Positions 26,019 through 34,956 of a stretch of DNA of 64,000 nucleotides are shown piece after piece; position 1 is the first letter of the stretch, and every line of letters begins with the position of its first letter. Source of the DNA: Pseudarthrobacter sp. SSS035 (GTDB lineage: Bacteria; Actinomycetota; Actinomycetes; Actinomycetales; Micrococcaceae); the NCBI RefSeq assembly GCF_023273875.1, contig NZ_CP096882.1, positions 3,596,001-3,660,000 on the forward strand. Direction: 5' to 3'. The notes under the pieces were generated by a model. That model did no database searches. It saw nothing but the letters and a program-made list of their open reading frames with translations, and had not been told where the DNA came from. Both the position numbers and the translations under genes were made by a program.

Positions 26019-26660
26019 ATGAGCCACGATGCTGTTACTACAGGTGCCAGGCTGAAACCGCCGTCGTGGAAGGATCCCCGGCTGCTGGTTGGCGTGCTGC
26101 TGGTCCTGGCATCGGTGGTGGGAGTGATCTCGCTGGTTGGCAGCGCTGATCAGACCACCGAGATTTACGCCGCCCGGGACTCCATTGCGGTGGGTGAGAA
26201 GCTGACCGCGGACAATGTGGTCCGGGCCAAGGTCCGCCTGGGTGAGACTGAACAGCATTACGTCACCGTTGAAGCAGGGCTCCCCGACGGGTTGGTCGCA
26301 GTCCAAAGAATCGGCAAGAACCAATTGGTGCCCAAGGAAAGTCTGGCCACTGTGGATTCGTTGGACCGCAAGCCAGTAGCCGTGACCATTGAGGAAGCAC
26401 TGCCGCCGCAGGCGGTTGCCGGGACCCGGGTGGACGTCTGGGTTGCCTTGCCGGATGCCCGCAACGGCTTCAGTGAGCCGAAGCTCCTGCTGCCCGGCGC
26501 AGAAATTGCACAGGTGACCGCCGGCTCCACGGCCTTGGGGTCCTCCCGCAATACGGTGCTGATGGTGCTGGTTGCCGACGGCCAGATGCCGGCCATCCTC
26601 GGCGCGCAGGCGAACAAGGCCAAGATTTCAGTGGTATGGAACCCGGGCGGGGCCTCATGA
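26019..26660 (+). CDS. SAF-domain membrane protein, CpaB/RcpC-like
   Basis: This 213-residue protein has one membrane segment (about residues 21-43: LLVGVLLVLASVVGVISLVG) and then an SAF domain (IYAARDSIAVGEKLTADNVV, about residues 50-115). SAF domains of this kind occur in CpaB/RcpC pilus-assembly proteins and bind glycans or form rings. The ATG follows GGGGGAGAAGAGC. The stop overlaps the ATG of the CpaE-like gene (ATGA). No pilin, CpaF, TadB or TadC gene is visible, so a Tad pilus role is unproven. Confidence 0.82.
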   Translation: MSHDAVTTGARLKPPSWKDPRLLVGVLLVLASVVGVISLVGSADQTTEIYAARDSIAVGEKLTADNVVRAKVRLGETEQHYVTVEAGLPDGLVAVQRIGKNQLVPKESLATVDSLDRKPVAVTIEEALPPQAVAGTRVDVWVALPDARNGFSEPKLLLPGAEIAQVTAGSTALGSSRNTVLMVLVADGQMPAILGAQANKAKISVVWNPGGAS

Positions 26661-27964
26661 GCATCCCCGTGGTCACCGTGGGCCAGGCCCGCGAGGACGT
26701 GGTGGGCGGGTTGGAGCGGCTCCACGGTCCGGTCACGGTGGTCCGTCGCTGCACCGAACTGACGGAACTGCTGGCGGCCTGCCAGAGCGGCCTGGCACGG
26801 GCCGCGGTTGTGGCCGACGGCTGCGAGGGCCTGACTGCTTCGCTCGTTGATCGGCTCGGTGCCGTGGGCGTGGCGATCATCGCCCTCACGGATGACGCCG
26901 ACGAGGCTGCCAGGCTGCGCGGGATCGGTGTGGCCTCCGCACTGACCGGCGTAGAGTCCGCCGCCCTGGCCGGCAGGATTGCCGAGGCCGTTGCCCAGCT
27001 GACAGGCACCGCCAGGGATGCAACGTTCGGGAGCGGGCTGGGGGACACCAGCGCTGCGTTGCGTCAGCGTCCCGCAGACCAGGCGGACGTGCCGCCGGCC
27101 TCCGGGGAGGGCAAGATCATTGCCGTGTGGGGTCCCGCCGGTTCACCTGGCCGGACCTTCGTCGCGGCCAACATCGCAGGGGAACTGGCTGCGGATGGGA
27201 AATCCGTGCTCCTCGTCGACGCCGACAGTTACGGGGCCAGCATCGCCGCAGTCCTGGGCCTGCTGGATGAATCTGCGGGGATCGCGCAGGCCTGCCGGCT
27301 TGCGGACCAGGGACTGCTCGACGCCGATGCGCTGCTGAAGGTGGCCACACCCGTCACCACCAAACTTGGAACTTTCCGAGTCCTGACCGGGATCACCCGG
27401 GCGGACAGGTGGACCGAACTACGGGCAGCAGCCCTGTCGCTGGTGCTGGAGCGCGCGAAGGAGATTGCCGACATCGTGGTTGTGGACACCGGCTTCTGCC
27501 TGGAGGCGGATGAGGAACTCAGCTTCGACACGATGGCTCCGCGCCGGAATGCCGCGACCCTGCGGACCCTGGAACTGGCGGACACCGTCTATGCCGTGGG
27601 GGCCGCCGATCCGGTGGGGGTTCCCCGGCTGGTCCGCGGACTCGCGGAGCTTGAGATGGCAGTCCCGCAGGTGTCGCCTGTTGTGGTGATGAACAAGGTC
27701 CGGGCGGCGGCGGTGGGGAGGTCCCCGGAACGCCAGCTGAAGGATGCGTGGGAACGGTATGGTCCGTCGTCGCAGATCGAGGTCTTCCTGCCGGCGGACA
27801 GCCCCGCAGCTGATGCGGCGCTGCTCGGCGGCTCGCTGCTGCTCGAAACGGCGCCGGATTCCAAGCTCAGGCAGGCGATCGCTGAACTGGTTTGTGCACC
27901 TGTACAGCGATCTTCGCGATCCTCTGTATTTTCTTCCACACCGAGGCGTCGCCGAAAGGGCTAG
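26657..27964 (+). CDS. CpaE/MinD-like P-loop ATPase with altered Walker A
   Basis: This 435-residue protein has an N-terminal receiver-like region (about residues 1-110) and a C-terminal ParA/MinD-type ATPase. The P-loop reads GPAGSPGRT (residues 159-167). Both signature lysines of the deviant Walker A box are absent, and Arg166 replaces the catalytic-loop Lys. This GRT form also occurs in other actinobacterial CpaE-like proteins. Walker A' is VLLVDADSYGAS and Walker B DIVVVDTGF. It may localise envelope machinery with the coupled SAF protein. The ATG at 26657 was chosen because it overlaps the SAF stop. The NAD-glutamate dehydrogenase gene follows after 57 nt. Confidence 0.83.
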   Translation: MSIPVVTVGQAREDVVGGLERLHGPVTVVRRCTELTELLAACQSGLARAAVVADGCEGLTASLVDRLGAVGVAIIALTDDADEAARLRGIGVASALTGVESAALAGRIAEAVAQLTGTARDATFGSGLGDTSAALRQRPADQADVPPASGEGKIIAVWGPAGSPGRTFVAANIAGELAADGKSVLLVDADSYGASIAAVLGLLDESAGIAQACRLADQGLLDADALLKVATPVTTKLGTFRVLTGITRADRWTELRAAALSLVLERAKEIADIVVVDTGFCLEADEELSFDTMAPRRNAATLRTLELADTVYAVGAADPVGVPRLVRGLAELEMAVPQVSPVVVMNKVRAAAVGRSPERQLKDAWERYGPSSQIEVFLPADSPAADAALLGGSLLLETAPDSKLRQAIAELVCAPVQRSSRSSVFSSTPRRRRKG

Positions 27965-28021
27965 GCTCGCCGTAGGAGCTGCGACGGTGCAGCATCAAAC
28001 TTGTGATGGAGGCGTTTGTTG

Positions 28022-31000
28022 ATGTCGTCTGGATCCAGCGTGGAGGATCAAGCCTTGGCCATTGGTGACCGGGAGGGATTCCTCGCGGACTACTACCAGC
28101 ATCTGGCTGAAGAGGATGCCCGGACCTATTCCCCGGAGGCGCTGGCCAGCCGGGCGGAAACCCACCGGGGTGTGGCCGCGAACCGGCAGCCGGGCCAGGC
28201 GCAGGTTTCCATCGTTAACGAGGCGGACAGCAGCGTCGTCTATGTCGTCACGGACGATATGCCTTTCCTCGTCGACTCGGTCAACGCCGAGCTTGTGCGC
28301 CAGAACGCCGCCATCGGGCTTGTGCTTCATCCGCTGTTCGTGGTGACCCGGAACCGGGAAACGGGGCAGCTGGTTAAAGTTGACCGCGTCCCCTCCCACA
28401 TCGGTCTGTCCAGCGGTGATACGGCGGCGATGCCCATGCTGTCGCACCTCATCGCGCAGGGCGAAAACGCCTCCCACATGGAGTCGTGGATCGCCGTGGA
28501 AATCAACCGCGTCTCCGACGAGGCCAAGGCGGTGTTGCTGGACGGGCTGGACCGCATCCTCGGAGACGTGCGCGCCGCCGTCGAAGACTGGCCCAAGATG
28601 CGCAACAAGGCCCAACAGATTGCCGCGAGCCTGGACCAGGTGTCCCACCCGGCCCAGATTGCCGAACTGCGGCAGGCGCAGGATCTTCTGCGCTGGCTCG
28701 ACGACGGCAACTTCACTTTCCTTGGATACCGTGAGTACGACCTCGTTACCGTCGACGGTGAAGATGTACTGGAACTGCGTGAGGACAGCGGCCTCGGACT
28801 GCTCCGGGCGAAGCCGGGCGCGCCGCATATGCAGCACCTCACCGACGCCGGCCGAAAAAAGGCCCGCGAAAAGCGGGCGCTGGTGATCACCAAGGCAAAC
28901 TCACGGTCCACCGTCCACCGCCCCGCGTACCTTGACTACATCGGCGTAAAGAGTTTCGACGCGGCCGGCAACGTCAACGGCGAGCGCCGCTTCATCGGCC
29001 TGTTCGCAACCAGTGCCTACGCCGGATCCGTCCGGAACATCCCCGTCGTGCGCGAAAAAGTGGACGCCGTGCTCGCCAATGCCGGCTTCCCGCCGGACTC
29101 ACACTCCGGCAAGGACCTTTTGGGGATCCTGGAGACGTACCCGCGCGACGAGCTGTTCCAGATCGAGACCGAGGACCTGGCGGCCACCGCCACCGGCATC
29201 CAGAAATTGCAGGAGCGGCGGCGGACCCGGCTGTTCCTCCGGCCGGACATTTACGGCCGTTTTATGTCCGCGGTGGTCTACCTTCCGCGTGACCGGTACA
29301 CCACCAATGTCCGGCTCCGCATCGAGGAAGAATTACGGACCACGTTCAAGGCCGAGTCCATCGACTACGAAGCGCGGATGACCGAATCGGCCCTCGCCCG
29401 CCTGTTCTTCCGGATCCGCCTGCCCAAGGGCAGCGAGGTCAGCCACTTCAACGCCGATGAGCTTGAAGCGCGGCTGGTCCGGGCAGCCCGTTCGTGGAGT
29501 GAGGGCATCGCTGAAGTCCTGCGGGAACGCGGCGCCGATGAGCAGGCGAAGGAGCTTGCCGCGATCTGGTCGGAGGCTTTTCCGGCCGGCTACCGGGTGG
29601 ATTACGAGGTCGAAGACGCGCTGGAGGACATCGCCCGGTTCGAGAAATATGGGGCTGAAGCCGAGCGCACGGCCGGTGCCAGGCAGGAACGGCCGGGCGT
29701 CCATGTGTACTTGCCCAAGGGCGCCGGTGAAGTCCTGGAGGAGGATGCCCGCGTCAAGCTGTACATGCTGGAGCCCAAGAGCCTGAGCCAGATCCTGCCG
29801 TTCTTCCACAATCTGGGACTCGAGGTGCTGGATGAGCGGCCCTTTGAGATCGAGACGGCCGACCAGCGGGACTTCTTCCTCTATGACCTCGGGCTGAAAT
29901 ACCCTGCCGGCATTGATCCGCTGGCCACGGGACAGCTGCTGGCTGACTCGTTCGGTGCCGCCTTATCCGGCGCCGTTGAGTCGGACAGTTTTGACCGGCT
30001 GGTGCTGCGTGAGGGGATGCAATGGCGTCAGATCACGGTCCTGCGGGCCTATGCCCGGTACATGCGGCAGATGGGAAATACCAACTCGGTGGGCTTCATG
30101 GCGGACACGCTGCTCGCCAATCCCGATGTCACCAAGGCCCTGACGGCTCTTTTCGCGGCCCGGTTCGATCCCGCCCTGAGCGGGACTGAGCGCCTTGCGG
30201 CGCAGGAGAAAGTCCGCGGCGAGCTGTCAGCCGCCATTGAAGAGGTGGCAACGCTCGACGCCGACCGTGTGCTGCGGACTTTGGCGAACCTGATCGAGGC
30301 GACCCTCCGCACCAACTACTTCCAGTACAAGACGCACCTGAGCTTCAAGCTCGATCCTGCCCGGATTGAGGGCCTGCCTTTCCCGCGGCCGATGTTCGAA
30401 ATCTGGGTGTACTCCCCGCGGGTTGAGGGCGTCCACCTTCGCTTCGGCAAGGTGGCCCGCGGCGGCCTGCGCTGGTCTGACCGGCGCGAGGATTTCCGGA
30501 CGGAGATCCTTGGCCTGGTGAAGGCGCAGACCGTCAAGAACGCGGTCATCGTTCCCACCGGGGCCAAGGGCGGCTTCTTCGCCAAGCGGCTGCCCGATCC
30601 CGCCGCGGACCGTGCCGCCTGGATGGCGGAGGGTGTTGAAAGCTACAAGACGTTCATCCGGGGCCTGCTGGACCTCACTGACAACCTCGTCACCGGAGCT
30701 GAAGGCGAAACTGTAGTGCCGCCGTCGGACGTTGTGAGGCACGACGACGACGATTCCTACCTTGTGGTGGCGGCGGACAAGGGGACGGCCACGTTCTCGG
30801 ACATCGCCAACGGGCTGGCCGCAGAATACGGGTTCTGGCTCGGTGATGCGTTCGCCTCCGGAGGTTCCGTGGGTTACGACCACAAGGCCATGGGCATCAC
30901 GGCACGTGGCGCCTGGGAGTCGGTCAAACGTCACTTCAGCGAGCTCGACGTCGATACCCAGACCCAGCCGTTCAGCGTTGTGGGCGTGGGCGACATGTCA

Positions 31001-32875
31001 GGCGATGTGTTTGGCAACGGCATGCTCCTGTCCCGGCATATCCGGCTGCTGGCAGCGTTCGACCACCGGCACATCTTCCTTGACCCCGCACCGGAAACGG
31101 AATCGTCGTTCGTGGAACGCCGGAGGCTGTTCGAACTGCCGCGGTCCTCGTGGGACGACTACGACAAATCCCTCATCAGCGAAGGCGGCGGCGTGTACGC
31201 CCGCCAGGCCAAGTCCATTCCGGTCTCGCGGCAGGTCCGGGCGGCCCTGGGCCTGCCCGAGGCGACCACCGAACTCAGTCCGCCGGAGCTCCTCCGCGCT
31301 ATCCTGCTCGCCCCCGCAGACCTGCTCTATAACGGCGGGATCGGAACGTACGTCAAGGCCAGCACTGAGTCCAACGCCTCCGTGGGTGACAAGGCCAACG
31401 ACAGCATTCGCGTGGACGGCAAGGACCTGCGGGTCAAGGTGGTTGGCGAAGGCGGAAACCTGGGCATGACGCAGCGCGGCCGCATCGAAGCCGCCCTGCA
31501 AGGGGTCATCCTGAACACCGACGCGATCGATAACTCGGCCGGCGTCGACTGCTCCGACCATGAAGTGAACATCAAGATCTTTGTAGACCGGATGGTGGCT
31601 GCGGACAAGCTGACCCCGGAGGAACGGGCCGGCTTCCTCGCCTCGATGACGGACGAGGTGGGGCGGCTGGTCCTCGAGGACAACGTGGACCAGAACATCC
31701 TGCTCCTGAACGACCGGATGCGGGTGGCCGAGTGGAGCCCCAGCTATGAGCGACTCATGGACTGGCTGGAAAAGTCGGCTGACCTGAAGCGTGACCTTGA
31801 AGCGCTGCCCAGCACCGAAACCCTGCGCGAGCGTTTGGGCCAGGGCCAGGGGCTGACGTCGCCGGAGCTGTCCGTGCTGGCTGCCTACGCGAAGATCGAG
31901 CTGGCCTCGGCGCTGCGTGACAGCGACCTCGCCGACGATCCGTGGTTCCGCGGGACGCTGCGCGCGTACTTCCCGCAGCAGCTGCGCGAACGGTTCGACG
32001 CCGAGCTGGACACCCATCCGCTGCGGCGCGAGATCATTGCCACGGTGGTGGCCAACGACATGATCAACCTGGGCGGCATCACGTTCGCCTTCCGGACCAT
32101 GGAGGAAACCTCGGCCACGGAAGTGGCTGTGGCCAAGGCATTTGTGGCGCTCCGCGAGATTTTCGACCTCAACACCATGGTGGGGGAGCTGAACAGCCTG
32201 CCGGCGTCGTTCCCCACAGAGCACTGGAGCACCGTCCACCTGGATATCCGGCGTCTGCTGGACCGCGCTGTCCGGTGGCTGCTGGCGCAGGGCGGCACGT
32301 CCCGGCCCATCGCGGACACCGTGGCCGAGTTCAAGCCGCTCCTGGACCCGATGCGGGCCCGGCTCCTGGACTACCTGCGTGGTGATGACCGTGACCGCGT
32401 TGCGGACTGGCTGGAGACCGCGCGTGCGTGGGAACTCCCGGAGCGGCTTGCCTTCCGGTGGGCGGAGCTCTTCGAGAGCTTTGTCCTGCTGGACATCGCC
32501 ACGATCGTGCATGCCCGTAAGGAGCCGGTGGAGGAGATTGCGGCCGTTTACTACACAGTGTTCAACCGCTTCCACGCTGACTCGCTGCTGGAACGGATCA
32601 GCAGCCTGCCGCGCCAGGACAGGTGGCAGGCACTGGCCAGGGCCGCACTCCGGGATGACCTCTATTCCACCGTCTCGGACATGACGACGGCGGTACTCGA
32701 GTCGACGGCGTCCGGAGACTCCGCGGAGGACAGGCTGAAGGACTGGGAACGCCAGAATGCCGAGCAGCTGGGCAGGGCAAAGAGCATGTTTGACGAGGTC
32801 AACTCGCTCGAGGCCGACGACATGGCCTCACTGTCGGTAGCATTGAGGCTCTTGAGGTCAATCGTCCGACGCTAG
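28022..32875 (+). CDS. gdh: NAD-specific glutamate dehydrogenase, large (180-kDa) type
   Basis: This 1617-residue NAD-dependent glutamate dehydrogenase oxidatively deaminates glutamate to 2-oxoglutarate. The long N-terminal half holds ACT-like regulatory modules. The catalytic core has ARGGLRWSDRREDFRTEILG and NAVIVPTGAKGGFFAKRL (about residues 815-860). The dinucleotide fold has VVGEGGNLGMTQRGRIE (about 1140). The length matches the mycobacterial enzyme (about 1620 residues), which is regulated by GarA/Odhl-type FHA proteins in relatives. The ATG at 28022 was preferred over two TTG codons just upstream because GGAGG lies 9 nt before it. TAGGCT at 27962-27967 is a possible -10. Confidence 0.95.
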   Translation: MSSGSSVEDQALAIGDREGFLADYYQHLAEEDARTYSPEALASRAETHRGVAANRQPGQAQVSIVNEADSSVVYVVTDDMPFLVDSVNAELVRQNAAIGLVLHPLFVVTRNRETGQLVKVDRVPSHIGLSSGDTAAMPMLSHLIAQGENASHMESWIAVEINRVSDEAKAVLLDGLDRILGDVRAAVEDWPKMRNKAQQIAASLDQVSHPAQIAELRQAQDLLRWLDDGNFTFLGYREYDLVTVDGEDVLELREDSGLGLLRAKPGAPHMQHLTDAGRKKAREKRALVITKANSRSTVHRPAYLDYIGVKSFDAAGNVNGERRFIGLFATSAYAGSVRNIPVVREKVDAVLANAGFPPDSHSGKDLLGILETYPRDELFQIETEDLAATATGIQKLQERRRTRLFLRPDIYGRFMSAVVYLPRDRYTTNVRLRIEEELRTTFKAESIDYEARMTESALARLFFRIRLPKGSEVSHFNADELEARLVRAARSWSEGIAEVLRERGADEQAKELAAIWSEAFPAGYRVDYEVEDALEDIARFEKYGAEAERTAGARQERPGVHVYLPKGAGEVLEEDARVKLYMLEPKSLSQILPFFHNLGLEVLDERPFEIETADQRDFFLYDLGLKYPAGIDPLATGQLLADSFGAALSGAVESDSFDRLVLREGMQWRQITVLRAYARYMRQMGNTNSVGFMADTLLANPDVTKALTALFAARFDPALSGTERLAAQEKVRGELSAAIEEVATLDADRVLRTLANLIEATLRTNYFQYKTHLSFKLDPARIEGLPFPRPMFEIWVYSPRVEGVHLRFGKVARGGLRWSDRREDFRTEILGLVKAQTVKNAVIVPTGAKGGFFAKRLPDPAADRAAWMAEGVESYKTFIRGLLDLTDNLVTGAEGETVVPPSDVVRHDDDDSYLVVAADKGTATFSDIANGLAAEYGFWLGDAFASGGSVGYDHKAMGITARGAWESVKRHFSELDVDTQTQPFSVVGVGDMSGDVFGNGMLLSRHIRLLAAFDHRHIFLDPAPETESSFVERRRLFELPRSSWDDYDKSLISEGGGVYARQAKSIPVSRQVRAALGLPEATTELSPPELLRAILLAPADLLYNGGIGTYVKASTESNASVGDKANDSIRVDGKDLRVKVVGEGGNLGMTQRGRIEAALQGVILNTDAIDNSAGVDCSDHEVNIKIFVDRMVAADKLTPEERAGFLASMTDEVGRLVLEDNVDQNILLLNDRMRVAEWSPSYERLMDWLEKSADLKRDLEALPSTETLRERLGQGQGLTSPELSVLAAYAKIELASALRDSDLADDPWFRGTLRAYFPQQLRERFDAELDTHPLRREIIATVVANDMINLGGITFAFRTMEETSATEVAVAKAFVALREIFDLNTMVGELNSLPASFPTEHWSTVHLDIRRLLDRAVRWLLAQGGTSRPIADTVAEFKPLLDPMRARLLDYLRGDDRDRVADWLETARAWELPERLAFRWAELFESFVLLDIATIVHARKEPVEEIAAVYYTVFNRFHADSLLERISSLPRQDRWQALARAALRDDLYSTVSDMTTAVLESTASGDSAEDRLKDWERQNAEQLGRAKSMFDEVNSLEADDMASLSVALRLLRSIVRR

Positions 32876-32903
32876 GAATCCCGGCGTCGTAACTGGAGGT
32901 GCA

Positions 32904-34373
32904 GTGGCAATCTTTACGGACCCCATCAGGGAACACGCTGATTTCGGGCCGGGCGATGCCGAATGGCTGCACCTCCTGGTGGGCGACTGGCAGATGGTCG
33001 CTGACCTGGCGTTCGCCGACTTGGCGTTGTGGTTCCCGCACCCGGATCACGGCTATGTGGCGCTGGCGCACGTCAGGCCGTCCACCACGCACACCGTGTT
33101 CCACGGCGACTTTGTGGGCGAGCCCATCCGGCAGGACCTGCAGCCGCTGGTGGACAAGGCCTGGAGCAGCCGTGCCATCGAGCGGTCCAGCGAGACCAAC
33201 TGGAGCACTGACATGGCGTTGCGTGTGGAGGCTGTGCCGATGGTGCGCAACGGCCGGACCCTGGCTGTGGTGACCACCCACATGGACCTGTCCAGTTCCC
33301 GGATGCCGTCCCGCCTGGAGCTGACGTACCGGCAGTGCGCCTACGATCTCCTCCGGATGGGAACGCTGGGGCTGTGGCCTGATTTTGCCTCGCCCACCGG
33401 TTCGCGCCGCGGCGCGCCTCGTGTGGGGGACGGCCTGATCAGGCTCGATGCCGAGGGAATTGTGCAGTACGCAAGCCCCAACGGGGTATCGGCTTTCCGG
33501 CGGCTGGGCGACGGCGAGTCGCTGGAAGGCCGTTCCCTGGCGGAGGTGACCGCCGGCCTGCTGAAGGACCGGCGGCTGGTTGACGAAACGCTGCCGCTGG
33601 TGGTGACGGGGCGGATGCCGTGGCGTAGTGAGATTGAATCCCGTGGTGTGAGCCTGTCGCTGCGGGCCATCCCGCTGCGGGATGAGCAGCAGCGCTTTGG
33701 TGCGCTGGTGCTGTGCCGGGACGTGTCCGAACTGCGGCGCCGGGAGATGGAACTCGTTACCAAGGATGCGACCATCCGCGAGATCCATCACAGGGTGAAA
33801 AACAACCTGCAGACCGTTGCAGCCCTGCTGCGTATGCAGTCCCGCCGGATGGTCAGCGACGAGGCCAAGCAGGGCCTGGAACAGGCGATGCGGCGCGTGG
33901 CCACCATCGCGCTGGTCCACGAGACTCTTTCACAGGGATTGGCGCAGAGCGTTGACTTCGACGAGCTGATCGGCCGCCAGTTCAGGCTTTCCGCAGAGGT
34001 CGCCTCGCCATCGCAGCAAGTCAAGACCGAGCGGTCGGGACTGTTTGGGGAACTGCCCAGCGACTTCGCCACCCCGCTGGCACTGGTCATCAATGAACTG
34101 GTGACCAACGCCGTCGAGCACGGGCTCGAAGGACGGACCGGCACCGTGTGGCTCATCGCGGACCGTTCCGAAGAGGAAGACGGCGAGGAACTGCTGACCG
34201 TCACCATTGCCGACGACGGTGTGGGGCTGCCGGAGACTCCGCACGTCGAAGGGCTGGGGCTGCAGATTGTCCGCACGCTGGTTACCAGTGAGCTGGGCGG
34301 CACCATCGCGTGGCACCCGCGCGACGGCGGCGGGACGGCTGTCCAGATCCGCCTCAGCCTGGCGGCCAGGTAG
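32904..34373 (+). CDS. pdtaS: Cytosolic sensor histidine kinase, PdtaS type
   Basis: This 489-residue soluble kinase has an N-terminal GAF-like domain (about residues 1-145), a PAS domain (about 170-285), a HisKA_2 dimerisation helix with IHHRVKNNLQTVAALLRMQS (phospho-acceptor His near residue 295) and an ATPase domain (ALVINELVTNAVEHGLEG, DDGVGLP, GLGLQIV). It resembles Rv3220c (PdtaS), which phosphorylates the ANTAR antiterminator PdtaR. No pdtaR is in the window. The GTG start is preceded by GGAGGTGCA. It is 28 nt after the dehydrogenase gene and convergent with whiB1, as in mycobacteria. Confidence 0.92.
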   Translation: MAIFTDPIREHADFGPGDAEWLHLLVGDWQMVADLAFADLALWFPHPDHGYVALAHVRPSTTHTVFHGDFVGEPIRQDLQPLVDKAWSSRAIERSSETNWSTDMALRVEAVPMVRNGRTLAVVTTHMDLSSSRMPSRLELTYRQCAYDLLRMGTLGLWPDFASPTGSRRGAPRVGDGLIRLDAEGIVQYASPNGVSAFRRLGDGESLEGRSLAEVTAGLLKDRRLVDETLPLVVTGRMPWRSEIESRGVSLSLRAIPLRDEQQRFGALVLCRDVSELRRREMELVTKDATIREIHHRVKNNLQTVAALLRMQSRRMVSDEAKQGLEQAMRRVATIALVHETLSQGLAQSVDFDELIGRQFRLSAEVASPSQQVKTERSGLFGELPSDFATPLALVINELVTNAVEHGLEGRTGTVWLIADRSEEEDGEELLTVTIADDGVGLPETPHVEGLGLQIVRTLVTSELGGTIAWHPRDGGGTAVQIRLSLAAR

Positions 34374-34402
34374 CCCGGGGACCTTGCACGTGACTTAACA
34401 GC

Positions 34403-34436
34403 CGATGGCCGCAACCCGGAAGGGTTGCGGCCATCG
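34403..34436 (+). terminator. Bidirectional terminator between pdtaS and whiB1
   Basis: A perfect 15-bp stem (CGATGGCCGCAACCC at 34403-34417 with its complement at 34422-34436) and a GGAA tetraloop are followed by TTGTGTG. It lies between convergent genes and can end both transcripts. Confidence 0.85.
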
Positions 34437-34476
34437 TTGTGTGAGGCTGTTGGTGCTAGGGCCTTAAGGACCGAGC

Positions 34477-34725
34477 CTAGGAGGCGCGGCGGGCGCGTGC
34501 GGCGCGGCGCTTAAGGGCGCGGCGTTCGTCTTCGCTCATGCCGCCCCAGACGCCGGCGTCCTGGCCGGACTCGAGAGCCCACTGGAGGCACGTGTCAACG
34601 ACGGGGCAGCGGCGGCAAACGCTTTTGGCTTCCTCAATCTGGAGGAGGGCAGGCCCTGTGTTTCCTACGGGGAAAAACAGTTCCGGGTCCTTGTCGAGGC
34701 ACGCCGCGCGGTTACGCCAATCCAT
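34477..34725 (-). CDS. whiB1: WhiB1-type iron-sulfur transcription factor
   Basis: This 82-residue Wbl protein has four cluster ligands, Cys9, Cys37, Cys40 and Cys46 (C..CRRC..C). It also has the G-V/I-W-G-G turn (GVWGGMSEDERRALKRR) and a basic C-terminus, in the same positions as mycobacterial WhiB1, an essential nitric-oxide-sensing partner of SigA. The start MDWRN at 34725 was chosen by family alignment. An upstream TTG would add MEQLIS. A CRP-type palindrome lies about 36-51 nt upstream of the start, and a hairpin further up. Confidence 0.95.
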   Translation of the reverse strand: MDWRNRAACLDKDPELFFPVGNTGPALLQIEEAKSVCRRCPVVDTCLQWALESGQDAGVWGGMSEDERRALKRRAARARRAS

Positions 34726-34760
34726 GCTGATCAGTTGCTCCAATTCTGGGAAGAGCTCTT

Positions 34761-34776
34761 TGTGAAATAATTCACT
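34761..34776 (-). promoter_or_regulatory. CRP-type binding site upstream of whiB1
   Basis: TGTGA-AATAAT-TCACT contains a perfect GTGA-N6-TCAC palindrome (34762-34775), the CRP/GlxR consensus. In M. tuberculosis the whiB1 promoter is controlled by the cAMP-responsive regulator CRP (Rv3676), so the site is expected by analogy. The transcription start here is unknown, so activation versus repression cannot be told. Confidence 0.65.
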
Positions 34777-34784
34777 AGTAGCTA

Positions 34785-34814
34785 CAAAGGAAAAGGGCCC
34801 TGAGGGGCCCCCTT
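34785..34814 (-). terminator. Hairpin with T-run upstream of whiB1 (possible leader terminator)
   Basis: Read on the minus strand, AAGGGGGCCC (34814-34805), a short loop and GGGCCCTT (34800-34793) form a stem with a two-base bulge, directly followed by TTCCTTTG. It is a terminator-like signal about 65 nt before the whiB1 start, with no gene ending there on this strand. It could be an attenuator in a long whiB1 leader or the end of a short RNA started near 34840-34940. Confidence 0.4.
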
Positions 34815-34944
34815 GGTCATCTCAGTCAAGCCTGTCATGTTAACGCTGTGTAAACAAGGGGTAATACAGCTTGAAATCCCCGGATAGCTGAGCGATACAT
34901 CACACGGGCATTGCCGACCCCCGCCACTGTCCGACTATCTCCGG

Positions 34945-34956
34945 TAGGGTGCCAGT
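34945..34956 (+). promoter_or_regulatory. -10 element of a leaderless membrane-protein gene
   Basis: TAGGGT (34945-34950) lies exactly 6 nt before the GTG at 34957. No ribosome site is present, so the transcript is probably leaderless. Confidence 0.5.

Noticed and set aside
30998..32575. Minus-strand frame of 525 codons inside the glutamate dehydrogenase gene
   Set aside because: It is antisense to a certain catalytic enzyme, with biased His/Val/Gln composition and no recognisable domain.
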